Part shown: one piece after another, positions 21,041 to 30,220 of the stretch | Numbering within the stretch: the first letter of the stretch is position 1 | Layout of the letters: every line of letters starts with the position of its first letter | NCBI GenBank assembly: GCA_017303975.1 | Contig: JAFLBG010000015.1 | Span: 1-64,000, forward strand | Reading direction: 5' to 3' | Origin: Bacteroidota bacterium | GTDB taxonomy: Bacteria > Bacteroidota > Bacteroidia > JAFLBG01 | DNA: 64,000 nucleotides | Notes under the pieces: model-generated | Database searches by the model: none | Told to the model about the DNA's origin: nothing | Seen by the model: the letters and a program-made list of their open reading frames with translations, nothing else | Translations under genes and position numbers: made by a program

Positions 21041-21931
21041 ATGAAAAGTGCCTTTTTACGTTGTTTTATTTTAGTAGCGGTGTGCTTCACTATTCTACTT
21101 TCTTCTTGTGGTGAAAACCACTCAAAAAATGAGGATACTCAAACTGTTGATTCTACAAAGGAGAGTCAACCCGAAAAAGCTAACAACATTTTTTATTCTA
21201 TTCCATCTCCAATAGAAATGGCAGGTCTATTACGAAAAGCAGGAGCTGTTTACAATTTAAAATACCTAAATGATGTAGAGAACATTGGCAAATACACTAC
21301 CTCTGCCAACCAAGCGATTAATCTAGGAGTTTATGGCACAGACATGAGCTTTGCAAGTATATTCGACCAGGCGCAAGAAACAATGCTTTACTTAAAATGT
21401 GTAAATAAACTATCTAAAGAATTGGGTATTAGCAATGCATTTGACGATGGAACAGCATCGAGAATGGAAGCTAACTCAGGGAACAGAGATTCTATACTTC
21501 AAATAATTGCCGATGCCTATTGGGTGGCAGACTCCCATTTAAAAAACGAAAACAGAGCCGGCATATCTGCATTAATTATTGCAGGAGGCTGGGTAGAAGG
21601 ATTGTACATAGCTACAAAAGTTGCCGAAACAACTAATAACAACGAAATAAAAACCCGTATCGGAGAACAAAAACTATCCTTAAACAATGTATTATCCTTG
21701 TTAGAAAGCTATCCGGCAGACGATAATTTGAATCTGGTTATTGAGGATTTAAAATCGCTGCGCACACTATTTGACGAAATAAAAATAAACCAATCTAAAC
21801 ATACCATAAAAACGGATGCAGCTAATAAAATAAGTACTATTAGTGGCGAAACAGTTGTAGAGATTAATGACGAACAATTAAAAAAAATAACAAACAAAAT
21901 AGAAACAATTAGAAATAACCTAATAAAATAA
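21041..21931 (+). CDS. Hypothetical lipoprotein
   Basis: The protein has 296 aa. A signal peptide ends in the lipobox LSSC with the lipidated Cys at residue 23. The linker (GENHSKNEDTQTVDSTKES) is polar and acidic. The rest is a helical domain with no cysteine pairs; segments such as IPSPIEMAGLLRKAGAVYNLKYLNDVENIGKYTT and AGISALIIAGGWVEGLYIATKVAE look like a conserved family of Bacteroidota lipoproteins, but I cannot name it. The stop is 2 bp from the next gene, which also encodes an exported protein, so the two are very likely cotranscribed. TATATTAG near the start may be a -7 element. Confidence 0.7.
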   Translation: MKSAFLRCFILVAVCFTILLSSCGENHSKNEDTQTVDSTKESQPEKANNIFYSIPSPIEMAGLLRKAGAVYNLKYLNDVENIGKYTTSANQAINLGVYGTDMSFASIFDQAQETMLYLKCVNKLSKELGISNAFDDGTASRMEANSGNRDSILQIIADAYWVADSHLKNENRAGISALIIAGGWVEGLYIATKVAETTNNNEIKTRIGEQKLSLNNVLSLLESYPADDNLNLVIEDLKSLRTLFDEIKINQSKHTIKTDAANKISTISGETVVEINDEQLKKITNKIETIRNNLIK

Positions 21932-21933
21932 GT

Positions 21934-22374
21934 ATGATGAATCGTTTAAATCTGTTAAAAGTAGCTGTATTAATTTTTGTTGCATCTTATGCAAACATGT
22001 CTAATGCACAATGCAAACTAATGGTAAAAGGCTGTTTGCCAAAACTTGCTCCATATACAAATAATAGTCAAATGAATAGCACAGTACTACGTGCGGGTGA
22101 GTCGGCAGAATTAGAAATGACATTTTATTCAGGTCAAGAATATAGATTATTTATTTGCTCTCAAGAAGTACTTGGCAAAATTGGATTTAAACTAATGGAC
22201 ATGAACAAAAATGTTTTGTTTGAAAACAAAAAAGATAACATAAATTATTTTGATTTTAATGTGCAAGCTACACAGCAAATGATTGTTGAAGTTTCTGCTC
22301 CTGCTGGAACAAACAAAGACATGGTAGAAGCTGGTTGCGTGTCTATACTAGTTGGATTTAAAGATCCAAAATAA
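21934..22374 (+). CDS. Hypothetical secreted protein
   Basis: The protein has 146 aa with a signal peptide (hydrophobic core about 8-20, cut after NMSNA). The mature protein has four Cys residues (QCKLMVKGCLPK, LFICSQE and EAGCVS), which may form two disulfides in the periplasm. The strand-rich pattern (SAELEMTFYSGQEYRLFICSQ, KIGFKLMD) suggests a small beta-sandwich. A second ATG at 21937 is equally possible as start. No named family is recognised. It sits 2 bp after the lipoprotein gene. Confidence 0.65.
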   Translation: MMNRLNLLKVAVLIFVASYANMSNAQCKLMVKGCLPKLAPYTNNSQMNSTVLRAGESAELEMTFYSGQEYRLFICSQEVLGKIGFKLMDMNKNVLFENKKDNINYFDFNVQATQQMIVEVSAPAGTNKDMVEAGCVSILVGFKDPK

Positions 22375-22405
22375 TTTCGGATTCCATTTTTTAACAAATT
22401 ACTTC

Positions 22406-23086
22406 ATGACGAAATATATCTGTTTTTCTTTTTTATTTTTCATGATTTTGAGTGTTGGATGTAAGAAAAAAGATACTACACTACCCGTAATTGAGCTAAT
22501 TGGAGATGCAAATGTGAGTAGCCCACTAAACGCTACTTATACCGACCAAGGTGCAAGTGCGATGGATGATGAAGACGGGGACTTAAGGTCTGTAATTGAA
22601 GTTGACAATCCTGTAAACAAAGATTCTGCCGCTACCTATACCGTTACCTATACGGTTATGGATGCTTCAGGCAATGAATCATCTGTTACTCGCAATGTTA
22701 GAATATATAATGAAGCGGAAGCATATGCTGGTAGTTATACAGTAGCTGATGAAACGCCTTTTGGCATTGGCTCCACAACAAATTATACCGAAACAATTTC
22801 TGTTTCTAAGTCAGTAAACAAACGTATGTGGGTAACCACATTTGGAAATCAAGTGAATGGGAAAGCCTATTTTGATGTTAACTTAACAACTAACTCCTTA
22901 TCTATTCCTACACAAACTGTAGTTTGCGGCAGCCCTGCGGTATCTAGAACATTTGGAAATCCTATTGGGTCATCGCTTTCTAGTTCCATAAGTACAGGAT
23001 CTGTAACTATTATAAATATGTATTTTAGCCACGTTACATTATCTACACCAAACAATGTATGCAAAGGCATTTACACCAAATTGTAA
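22406..23086 (+). CDS. Lipoprotein with DUF5011/Ig-like domain
   Basis: The ATG at 22406 gives 226 aa and a clean lipoprotein signal (FSFLFFMILSVGCKKKD, Cys19); the frame is open to 22352, but that extension overlaps the preceding gene and precedes the signal. Residues about 25-108 form a DUF5011-like bacterial Ig domain (PVIELIGDANV, YTDQGASAMDDEDGDL, YTVTYTVMDASGNES). The C-terminal half (AGSYTVADETPFG onward) is a second beta-domain seen after DUF5011 in many Bacteroidota lipoproteins. Probably at the outer membrane; function unknown. It ends just before a terminator. Confidence 0.75.
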   Translation: MTKYICFSFLFFMILSVGCKKKDTTLPVIELIGDANVSSPLNATYTDQGASAMDDEDGDLRSVIEVDNPVNKDSAATYTVTYTVMDASGNESSVTRNVRIYNEAEAYAGSYTVADETPFGIGSTTNYTETISVSKSVNKRMWVTTFGNQVNGKAYFDVNLTTNSLSIPTQTVVCGSPAVSRTFGNPIGSSLSSSISTGSVTIINMYFSHVTLSTPNNVCKGIYTKL

Positions 23087-23107
23087 TATTAAAAACTAAC
23101 ACTTACA

Positions 23108-23132
23108 AAAGGCTACCTAAAAAGTAGCCTTT
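23108..23132 (+). terminator. Intrinsic terminator after the exported-protein genes
   Basis: AAAGGCTAC (23108-23116) and GTAGCCTTT (23124-23132) form a perfect 9-bp stem with a 7-nt loop, followed by a short T-rich stretch. It lies 22 bp after the stop at 23086 and 11 bp before the ATG of the next gene. Confidence 0.7.
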
Positions 23133-23142
23133 GTTATTTAAA

Positions 23143-25029
23143 ATGGCGAGGAAGGCTTTTCATAAACTAAGTGCACTATTGCTACTCTTATTAGTAATGG
23201 TGGTGTTGTATTTTTTCTCGCGTATCGCGTTCTATACCGCCAACTCAAATTTGTTTGTTATCCAAAACAACTCCGATTTAGTAAAAATAATTATAGGAGG
23301 GTTTCGTTTTGACCTAGCTGGAATTTTTATACTAAATATTCCATTTGCTATTCTATTCGGATTTATTGCATTTAACAAAGAGCATGGTTACCTCTTTTTT
23401 TTAAAACACTTCTTTGTAATTACAAATTCAATTGCCTTATTTTCAAATTTTGTAGATGTGGTTTACTATCCCTATACACTAAAAAGATCTACAATACATG
23501 TATTTGATTTTTTTACCCAAGGAGGCGACTTATACAGGCTATTGCCCACCTTTCTACTTTACTATTGGTATATTTTTATAGCCGGTGCAATTACAGTTTA
23601 TCTACTATATAAAGTATTTACTATTATCATCAAACGATTTCTACCAAATGAAATAAGCTGGTTGGCAAATAGTATGCAGGCAATTATTTTAATTGGTATA
23701 TTTTTAATATTATGTAGAGGAGGCATTCAGTTAAGACCAATTAATAGCATTGATGCAAGTAAGTACACAAAGGCAGAAAATATTCCGCTTGTATTAAACA
23801 CTCCATTTTCAATTATTAAGAGTATTGAAAAAAATAGTATTGAACCTAAAAAATATTTTTCTGAAGAAGTAGCAAATAGCCTATATAGCCCTATTCATAA
23901 AGGGGAAAAAGAATTTAAACCACATAATGTTGTTATATTAATATTAGAAAGTTTCTCTAAAGAATATATTGGATACTTAACAGGTAAGCAAACCTACACT
24001 CCATTTTTAGATTCACTTTTGGCAAAATCTTTTTGTTTTGAAAATGGATATGCAAATGGTAAAAAATCTATAGAAGGCATTCCAGCTATACTTGCTTCTA
24101 TTCCTACACTTATGGAAGATCCATTTATTTCATCGCCTTATAGTGAGAATAGTATAGAAAGTATTGCTACCTGTTTAAAAAGAAAAAAATACCAAACAGC
24201 CTTTTTTCATGGAGGAACAAATGGAACTATGAACTTTAACTCCTTTGCGGCAGTAGCCGGATTTGATAGTTATATAGGCAGAACAGAGTATGCAAATGAC
24301 ACTGATTATGATGGCAGATGGGGCATTTGGGATGAACCTTTTTTACAATACTCGGCAAAAAAAATGAACGAAATGCGAGAACCCTTTTTATCAACTGTAT
24401 TTACGCTTAGTTCACACCACCCCTACTCTATTCCAACGCAACATAAAAACAAATTTACAGAAGGAAAATCTCCTATTCACAAATGTGTGCAATACACCGA
24501 CTACAGCTTACAGCTTTTCTTTAACAGCATTGAAAAAATGCCGTGGTATAAAAACACAGTGTTTGTGATAGTTGCAGACCATACCGGAATTTTAGCAGAC
24601 GATGATTACAATACAAAAACAGGGCAATTGGCTATACCTATTGCGTTCTATTGCCCTAACGATACATTACTTTTAGGGAAAAAAAATAAAGTTGCTCAAC
24701 AAATTGATATTATGCCTTCGCTACTTAGTTATTTAAATTATGACGAGCCTTATTTTAGTTTTGGATTTAATCTCTTCGATAACTCCAAAACTAATTTTGC
24801 ATTAAGCTACTCCGATGGAATATTCCAAGCGATAGATAGTACAGCTGCTATTTATTTTGACGGCAAAAAAACATTGTCTATTTCAGATTTTAAGAATCAG
24901 GAAAATGAAGCTGCAAACACGTCAAAAAGCTTATTAATAAAAGAAAAAAGCTTAAAGGCATTTTTGCAAACGTATGATGAGTGCATGGTAAATAACAGAA
25001 TGACAATAAAAAGATTTACTAAAAAATAA
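23143..25029 (+). CDS. LTA synthase family protein (membrane sulfatase-fold transferase)
   Basis: The ATG at 23143 gives 628 aa; a TTG at 23131 lies inside the terminator stem and is rejected. Five membrane segments fill about residues 1-200. The extracytoplasmic sulfatase-fold domain starts at [16 protein letters not shown] (acidic metal ligand), with the probable nucleophile Ser in [22 protein letters not shown], and VIVADHTG carrying the Asp-His metal pair. The family includes lipoteichoic acid synthases, OpgB/MdoB and phosphoethanolamine transferases; Bacteroidota have no LTA, so the substrate is likely another phospholipid-derived or glycan group. The SUI1-like gene follows after 4 bp. 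A relative is encoded at 57686-59557. Confidence 0.85.
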   Translation: MARKAFHKLSALLLLLLVMVVLYFFSRIAFYTANSNLFVIQNNSDLVKIIIGGFRFDLAGIFILNIPFAILFGFIAFNKEHGYLFFLKHFFVITNSIALFSNFVDVVYYPYTLKRSTIHVFDFFTQGGDLYRLLPTFLLYYWYIFIAGAITVYLLYKVFTIIIKRFLPNEISWLANSMQAIILIGIFLILCRGGIQLRPINSIDASKYTKAENIPLVLNTPFSIIKSIEKNSIEPKKYFSEEVANSLYSPIHKGEKEFKPHNVVILILESFSKEYIGYLTGKQTYTPFLDSLLAKSFCFENGYANGKKSIEGIPAILASIPTLMEDPFISSPYSENSIESIATCLKRKKYQTAFFHGGTNGTMNFNSFAAVAGFDSYIGRTEYANDTDYDGRWGIWDEPFLQYSAKKMNEMREPFLSTVFTLSSHHPYSIPTQHKNKFTEGKSPIHKCVQYTDYSLQLFFNSIEKMPWYKNTVFVIVADHTGILADDDYNTKTGQLAIPIAFYCPNDTLLLGKKNKVAQQIDIMPSLLSYLNYDEPYFSFGFNLFDNSKTNFALSYSDGIFQAIDSTAAIYFDGKKTLSISDFKNQENEAANTSKSLLIKEKSLKAFLQTYDECMVNNRMTIKRFTKK

Positions 25030-25033
25030 CAGC

Positions 25034-25375
25034 ATGTCAAACAAAAATAAAAACAGGGTAAATATTGTTTACTCGACCAATAAGGATTTTTCTTATCAAG
25101 AAGATGAATCCTCTGAACAAGAAACATTACCTCCGCAACAACAAAACCTAAAACTCTTTTTAGATAGAAAAGGTGGTGGCAAAGTTATTACCCGAATTGC
25201 TGATTTTATAGGAAATTCAACCGATTTGGAAAACCTAGGAAAACAGCTAAAACAAAAATTCGGTGTAGGCGGCACAGCTAAAAACAATGAAATACTAATA
25301 CAAGGCGACCACCGAGATAAAATACTAAAGCTCTTGCTAGATAATGGCTACAAAGCTAAAAAAGCCGGAGGGTAA
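25034..25375 (+). CDS. SUI1/eIF1-like translation factor (YciH family)
   Basis: The protein has 113 aa. A charged N-terminal tail (about 1-40) leads to a SUI1 domain: [70 protein letters not shown]. The GVGGT loop and the final KKAGG are diagnostic. Bacterial YciH proteins resemble eukaryotic eIF1 and may affect start-codon choice and stress translation. This genome uses many TTG and GTG starts, which makes such a factor of interest, though no link is shown. It is 4 bp after the sulfatase-fold gene. Confidence 0.92.
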   Translation: MSNKNKNRVNIVYSTNKDFSYQEDESSEQETLPPQQQNLKLFLDRKGGGKVITRIADFIGNSTDLENLGKQLKQKFGVGGTAKNNEILIQGDHRDKILKLLLDNGYKAKKAGG

Positions 25376-25379
25376 AAAC

Positions 25380-25432
25380 ATAAACCTTAGATTACAAAAT
25401 ACGCTTTGCGCAGCTTATAGTCTAAGGCTTAT
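25380..25432. terminator. Shared terminator hairpin between convergent genes
   Basis: ATAAACCTTAGA (25380-25391) pairs with TCTAAGGCTTAT (25421-25432) with one mismatch, enclosing a 29-nt loop. It lies between the stops of the SUI1-like gene (25375) and the convergent lipoprotein gene (25447), and could act in both directions. Confidence 0.45.
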
Positions 25433-25446
25433 GTATATTGGTAATT

Positions 25447-26247
25447 TTATTGTGCAAAAATATCGCCTACTTGTGTAGTAGCATTAGGATTAAGTACGAT
25501 GCTAGCTGCATTGAAATTAATAATCACATTTGCTCCTGATGTATTTTGCTTAACTACATCTTCCATCCAATACTTTGCGGTCAAACCTGTTCCCATACAT
25601 GGAATGGATGAAAAAGTAAAATTGCCGGCAACATTACTATTTACAGTGTATGCAGCAGTATCCAATGTTACATTAGTCAACATTCCGTTTCCGCTACCCA
25701 TTGGATAACCTGATAGACTATAACTCATCCACATTTTTACTTGCTGAAAATTTGCAGCTTGAGATATGGTAGTATTGCCATCCAAGTTATAATCTGCATA
25801 TACTCTACCTTCTGCTCCACTATTCTTTTTATACACGTAGATTGTAGATGTACCATAAGATGTGTGATTAGCATCGGTATTTGTATTCAACTCTAACACC
25901 TGTGCAGAAAAATTAATACTGGTATATCCAGAGGCACTTACAAATCCACTTATTATACCAGGATAAACATTACTAAATACTGCTATTCCAGATGCATCTA
26001 CGGTAGCAGTAGATACGCTACCATTATGTTGAATTTTAACTGTTGCGCCCATCAACCCACTTGTTTTGCCAGTTTCGCCAACTGCAATTACTTGAACTGC
26101 ATAGTTAACAGTAGTTGTTCCATTAGGAATATTATTTTCATTCGTATTTGCAATAGGAGTTGCAGGCTCTACAACAACTTCCTTATCACAACTTGTAAGA
26201 ATTAAAGTTCCAATTAATAAATTAAAAAATAGACTTTTTGTTTTCAT
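25447..26247 (-). CDS. Hypothetical lipoprotein with Ig-like domain
   Basis: The protein has 266 aa and a lipoprotein signal peptide (LLIGTLILTSC, Cys20) followed by DKEVVVEP; acidic residues right after the Cys resemble the surface-export signal described for Bacteroidota lipoproteins. The body is beta-rich: VNYAVQVIAVGETGKTSGLMGATVKIQHNGSV looks like a carboxypeptidase-regulatory or Ig-like fold, and EGRVYADYNLDGNTTISQAANFQQVKMWMSYSL is a second domain. There is no T9SS sorting domain. It lies 21 bp after the YbjN-like gene on the same strand. Function unknown. Confidence 0.65.
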   Translation of the reverse strand: MKTKSLFFNLLIGTLILTSCDKEVVVEPATPIANTNENNIPNGTTTVNYAVQVIAVGETGKTSGLMGATVKIQHNGSVSTATVDASGIAVFSNVYPGIISGFVSASGYTSINFSAQVLELNTNTDANHTSYGTSTIYVYKKNSGAEGRVYADYNLDGNTTISQAANFQQVKMWMSYSLSGYPMGSGNGMLTNVTLDTAAYTVNSNVAGNFTFSSIPCMGTGLTAKYWMEDVVKQNTSGANVIINFNAASIVLNPNATTQVGDIFAQ

Positions 26248-26268
26248 AATATAGTATTGATTTTAGTT

Positions 26269-26724
26269 TTAATTGTACGAAAAAGGGCGTTCGGAGCGTA
26301 TTACACCATACTGTTTTTTCAAAACATCGTCATAATAGTCAGTATAGTTTCCAATTCTATCAAATGTAGCCAACACCTCTTCTAAATCAAGCCCTCTAAC
26401 TTCCCTTATATATCCAAGGTATACAAAATCATTCAAAATCGAAAAAGCTATACCTCCGTGAAGTAGAGCATTTATTTGCAAAAGCTCTTTAAATAATCTT
26501 TCGCTGGGTTGAATCGCATATAAATCAACAACAGGAGATGAGCACGCAAAATAACAACCTACTGTTCCATCTTGCTCGGCTAAAGGAAGAATATTTACAT
26601 ATACAGTAGCAGAACCCTTCCTTAGATTCCAACTTCCTTGTTGCTCACCTCTACAATCTGCAGGGTTTAAGCCTAGTTCATAAATTGCCTGCTCGACAAG
26701 TTGATAATAAGGCGTAAGTTCCAT
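26269..26724 (-). CDS. YbjN-domain protein (CesT-like fold)
   Basis: The protein has 151 aa with no signal peptide. Residues about 5-130 fit the YbjN/type III chaperone-like fold: YYQLVEQAIYELGLNPADC, GSWNLRKGSATVYVNILP, YFACSSPVVDLYAI, LFKELLQINALLHGGIAFSILNDFVYLGYIREVRGLD. Proteins of this fold bind partner proteins or act as stress-response regulators; the role here is unknown. It probably starts an operon with the lipoprotein downstream and has its own promoter (26794-26822). Confidence 0.7.
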   Translation of the reverse strand: MELTPYYQLVEQAIYELGLNPADCRGEQQGSWNLRKGSATVYVNILPLAEQDGTVGCYFACSSPVVDLYAIQPSERLFKELLQINALLHGGIAFSILNDFVYLGYIREVRGLDLEEVLATFDRIGNYTDYYDDVLKKQYGVIRSERPFSYN

Positions 26725-26793
26725 AAATCTGTTTTAAAAATTAACTAAAAAAGGGCTGATTCCCAAACTAAGAAAAAAAAGCAAAATAAAAAT

Positions 26794-26822
26794 CAAAATT
26801 AAGGATGTGTCAAATTTACCAA
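26794..26822 (-). promoter_or_regulatory. Promoter of the YbjN-like gene
   Basis: On the minus strand a TTG (26822-26820) is followed after 18 bp by TAATTTTG (26801-26794), matching the Bacteroidota consensus. The ATG at 26724 would have a leader of about 60 nt. A second -7-like box (TAAATTTG) overlaps the spacer, so the exact start is open. Confidence 0.45.
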
Positions 26823-26848
26823 CCTTTTGGTTCTGCTATTATATTTCT

Positions 26849-28966
26849 CTATCTCACCAAACTAATATTGCCGTATTTTTTAACGTTCTTTCCGTTTACA
26901 AAATCGGCAACAAGTGTGTACATAAAAACACCCGTATCCTGTAATTCGTTTTTATACGTTCCATCCCAGCAATCTTTAGGGTTTGAGGTCTCAAAAACTT
27001 TTTCTCCCCATCTGTTGTAGATTACAAATTCGACATTTTTTATGCATTTTTCATAGATACAAAGCTTATCATTTTGATTATCTGCATTTGGCGAAAAAGC
27101 ATTTGGCACAAATACTTCTCCACACACATATTCAACAAAGACAGTTACAGTATCTATTGCTGAACAACCATTAGCATTGTAAGTAGAAACAAAATAAGTT
27201 GTTGTAACGGTTGGAGATGCAACAGTAGAAAAACAGGTGTCACAATCTAACGATTCGGAAGGGAACCAACTGCAAGTAGTAGCACCTACACTAGACACAG
27301 ATAGCGTAGTACTACTACCATAATCAATAGTTACATCTGCACTAACGTTTATCGAATTACTTAGCAAATTGACTGATTTTACAGCAGTACTTTTAATTCC
27401 AAAACAACCTTCAACAGATAACGAAACGTTGTAGACTCCTGAAGTAGCAAATAAATGATTCGGATTAGCAACAGAAGATGTATCATTTAACATTGAGCCA
27501 GAATCGTCAAAAGACCACGCATACGAACGTATTTCGTTACAACCTTGCAAACTGCTATCTGAAAAATTAATTAGGATTGGTGCACATCCACTTGTTATAG
27601 ATGTGGTATAAGCAGCAATTACGGTATCAGGCATAAATTTCCATAAATCATTAATACCTCCATTAAATCCTGCATTCCAATCCTCTCCACCAAAAAACCA
27701 CAATCCATCCTTATTTTTCCAGGCACTACTTCTATATCTTGCACCCGGATTATTAGATGCAGAGGGCACTCCTTGCGTATTATAAACAGCATTTGCTTGA
27801 GGAAGCGAGTCCCCACTTATCCAAGTCCATTCGTTGTTTTGAATACTGTATCTCCACAAATCATTTCTTGGGCCAAATTGCGTCCATCCTCCAAACAACC
27901 ATAAATTATCGCAATCATCCGTCCATTCTGAATTACAATACCTTCGTTCTCCAACCGAATTTTGCGCGGAAGAAATACATTTTGAATTGTGCACCGTGCC
28001 GTATGTTGCAAGTGAATCGCCCCAAACCCACGTCCATTGATTACTTCCAACATCATACTTCCATAAATCATTATTCAATCCGTTTGGACCATAACCACCA
28101 AACAACCACAAATTTCCTTGACTATCTTTCCAATTGGTGTACACTTGACGAGCAGAAGGAACATTTGAAGGGCTTGGCACACCTTTAGTTCCATAATGCC
28201 CATAATCATTTACGGCATTGCTACCACTCATCCAAGTCCATTGATTAGTAGCTACACTATATCTCCACAAATCATTTCCATCTCCGGCTGTAGGATAGAT
28301 GCGACCACCAAACAACCATAAATCGCCATTATTATCCGTCCACGCACACGAAGTTTCATCTCGTGCAGGAGGTTCGTTAAATGCAGAAGAAACACCTTTT
28401 ACTCCATAAGATCCCACAGAACTCGCATTAGGTGTACCCTTCATCCATGTCCACCAACCGGTTGACAAATCATACTTCCATAAATCATTGAGCATCGACC
28501 AGCCGCCACTCATTGAATTTCCGCCAAACAACCAAAAATTTCCAACAGCATCAATCCAAGTAAGAAAGCCTGCTGTTCTATTGGAAGGCCAATTGGTAGA
28601 AGCGGAAACGCCTTGAGTTCCTTTACTTCCGGGTGTATTTATGCTGCTGTCTCCTCCAACCCACATCCATTGATTTAGAGATGGGCTATATTTCCACAAA
28701 TCATTTCTTGATTCATTTAGATTGAGTCGCCCTCCAGCAAACAACCAAAAATCTCCAATATTATCAACCCATTGTCCTGCGTAGCTTCTAGCGGGAGGTA
28801 AATTACCGGGAGCAAAAAAGCCCTTAGTTCCATAATTACCTGATGTATTAAAAACAGTATCCCCCTTCATCCAAACCCATTGATTATACTGCGCTTGAAC
28901 ACATATAGAACTGAAGAAAAAAACAGAGAATATAACTAAAGAAAATCCTTTATATCCAATTTTCAT
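26849..28966 (-). CDS. Kelch-repeat T9SS cargo with PKD and type B C-terminal sorting domain
   Basis: The protein has 705 aa. A signal peptide ends near CVQA (residue 25). Six repeats of about 70 residues fill about 27-455; each has QWTWMxGD, G-YGTKGV, an R-containing turn, GNLWLFGG and NDLWKY, a kelch-type propeller of six blades. A PKD domain (about 457-535, YAWSFDDSG) and an Ig-like region follow. The end (about 615-705) is the gliding-associated type B sorting domain: VFVPNAFSPNADNQND, YNRWGEKVFE, WDGTYKN, GNISLVR. It is exported through SprA and probably anchored or released at the surface. The gene follows the EnvC-like gene by 6 bp. Confidence 0.9.
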   Translation of the reverse strand: MKIGYKGFSLVIFSVFFFSSICVQAQYNQWVWMKGDTVFNTSGNYGTKGFFAPGNLPPARSYAGQWVDNIGDFWLFAGGRLNLNESRNDLWKYSPSLNQWMWVGGDSSINTPGSKGTQGVSASTNWPSNRTAGFLTWIDAVGNFWLFGGNSMSGGWSMLNDLWKYDLSTGWWTWMKGTPNASSVGSYGVKGVSSAFNEPPARDETSCAWTDNNGDLWLFGGRIYPTAGDGNDLWRYSVATNQWTWMSGSNAVNDYGHYGTKGVPSPSNVPSARQVYTNWKDSQGNLWLFGGYGPNGLNNDLWKYDVGSNQWTWVWGDSLATYGTVHNSKCISSAQNSVGERRYCNSEWTDDCDNLWLFGGWTQFGPRNDLWRYSIQNNEWTWISGDSLPQANAVYNTQGVPSASNNPGARYRSSAWKNKDGLWFFGGEDWNAGFNGGINDLWKFMPDTVIAAYTTSITSGCAPILINFSDSSLQGCNEIRSYAWSFDDSGSMLNDTSSVANPNHLFATSGVYNVSLSVEGCFGIKSTAVKSVNLLSNSINVSADVTIDYGSSTTLSVSSVGATTCSWFPSESLDCDTCFSTVASPTVTTTYFVSTYNANGCSAIDTVTVFVEYVCGEVFVPNAFSPNADNQNDKLCIYEKCIKNVEFVIYNRWGEKVFETSNPKDCWDGTYKNELQDTGVFMYTLVADFVNGKNVKKYGNISLVR

Positions 28967-28972
28967 TATTGC

Positions 28973-30220
28973 CTAATTAATCTTTACAAGCCACTGCTCT
29001 GGATCTAATTTAGTTTGACCTTTCCATATTTCTATATGCAACTCTGTAGCAGATTGATCTTCGTTGAAGTTAATATTTCCAATACTTTCTTTCGTTTTTA
29101 TTTTATCTCCAGCTTTCACAAAAACCTTATTCAAATTAGAATACACACTTAAAAATTCTCCATGTCTAATTATTACAACGTTTCCAATGCCAGGAACAGA
29201 AGTAACTCCGGTAACCTCTCCTTCAAACACAGCCCGCGCTAATGCTCCCTTGGTAGTAGAAATATCCAATCCATTATTTGACACTTCAATATCGGGCATA
29301 AGCGGATGTGGATGTATACCAAATCGCTCGGTTATAATTCCTTTAATAACAGGCCAAGGCAACTTACCTTTGTTATTAGAAAAAGTATTAGAAAGTTGCT
29401 GCGACTCCGGTGTTAACACAAGCGACTTTGACTCGGGTCGCTTTTCTTCTTTTGCCTTTTCGCGTGCTTTTTTTATTTCTTCTTCTATTATACGCTGAAT
29501 AGCGGCTTGCAGTTTCTCAGCATCTTTCTTCTTTTTCTCTAACTCTTTCTTCAGTTGTTTTTCCTTGTCTTGCAACTGAACCAACACCTCTTCTTTTTCT
29601 TTCTTTTCTGTATCTAAATTTATTTTTTCTTGCTGCTCAGAACTTAGCAAACTTGTCTTCTCAGTTTTTCGCTGCTCTAACTGGGCTATTTGAACATTCA
29701 AATCCACTTGTGTCTGCGAAATAATAGCTGCCTGCTTTTTGCGATAATCGCTATACTGCTGAAAATATTTAAGCCGCAAATAGGCTTGATTAAAATCTTT
29801 TGAAGCAAACACAAACATCAATTTTCCATATGAATCTCTGTTTCTATAGGCAAAATAGATCATTTTTGCATATTCTTCCTTTAGCTTTTTTAAATCGGCT
29901 TCTAGTGCTGCAATTGATTTATTATTCTCCGAAATCTGCTTGTTTATAATTTTTATTTCGCTGTTAATAGTATAAATCAATTCCTGCCGAATATTTATTT
30001 TTTTATTAAGGGTTACTAATTGATTTAACGAAAGTTTTTTATTCTTTTTGGTTTCTTTCAGCAGTTCGTTTGTGTATTTTATTTCGTCTTGAAGCGCTTT
30101 TTTCTTTCCTTCCAAATCTTTTTTGTTTTGAGCAGATACAATAGAATCCACACTGCTAATAACTAGCAGAAAACATACAAACAAATATCCAAGAATACTA
30201 TTTGTCCTTTTTCTGTTCAT
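28973..30220 (-). CDS. EnvC-like murein hydrolase activator (degenerate M23/LytM domain)
   Basis: The protein has 415 aa: a signal peptide to about residue 31, a long coiled coil (about 32-260, rich in Lys, Glu and Gln), and a C-terminal LytM fold (about 285-415). The zinc site is degraded: the HxxxD motif reads NNGLDI (Asn for His, about 315-320) and the HxH motif reads ELHIEIW (Glu for the first His). Together with the coiled coil and the QWLVKIN end, this matches EnvC, which activates amidases that split septal peptidoglycan, rather than an active endopeptidase. Its start overlaps the DUF4292 gene by 23 bp. Confidence 0.87.
   Translation of the reverse strand: MNRKRTNSILGYLFVCFLLVISSVDSIVSAQNKKDLEGKKKALQDEIKYTNELLKETKKNKKLSLNQLVTLNKKINIRQELIYTINSEIKIINKQISENNKSIAALEADLKKLKEEYAKMIYFAYRNRDSYGKLMFVFASKDFNQAYLRLKYFQQYSDYRKKQAAIISQTQVDLNVQIAQLEQRKTEKTSLLSSEQQEKINLDTEKKEKEEVLVQLQDKEKQLKKELEKKKKDAEKLQAAIQRIIEEEIKKAREKAKEEKRPESKSLVLTPESQQLSNTFSNNKGKLPWPVIKGIITERFGIHPHPLMPDIEVSNNGLDISTTKGALARAVFEGEVTGVTSVPGIGNVVIIRHGEFLSVYSNLNKVFVKAGDKIKTKESIGNINFNEDQSATELHIEIWKGQTKLDPEQWLVKIN

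Noticed and set aside
23131-23142. TTG start of the sulfatase-fold protein
   Set aside because: It lies within the terminator stem; the ATG at 23143 gives a normal membrane start.
26849-28966. DNA tandem repeats in the kelch gene
   Set aside because: The periodicity is at the protein level (six blades); the DNA copies are strongly diverged.
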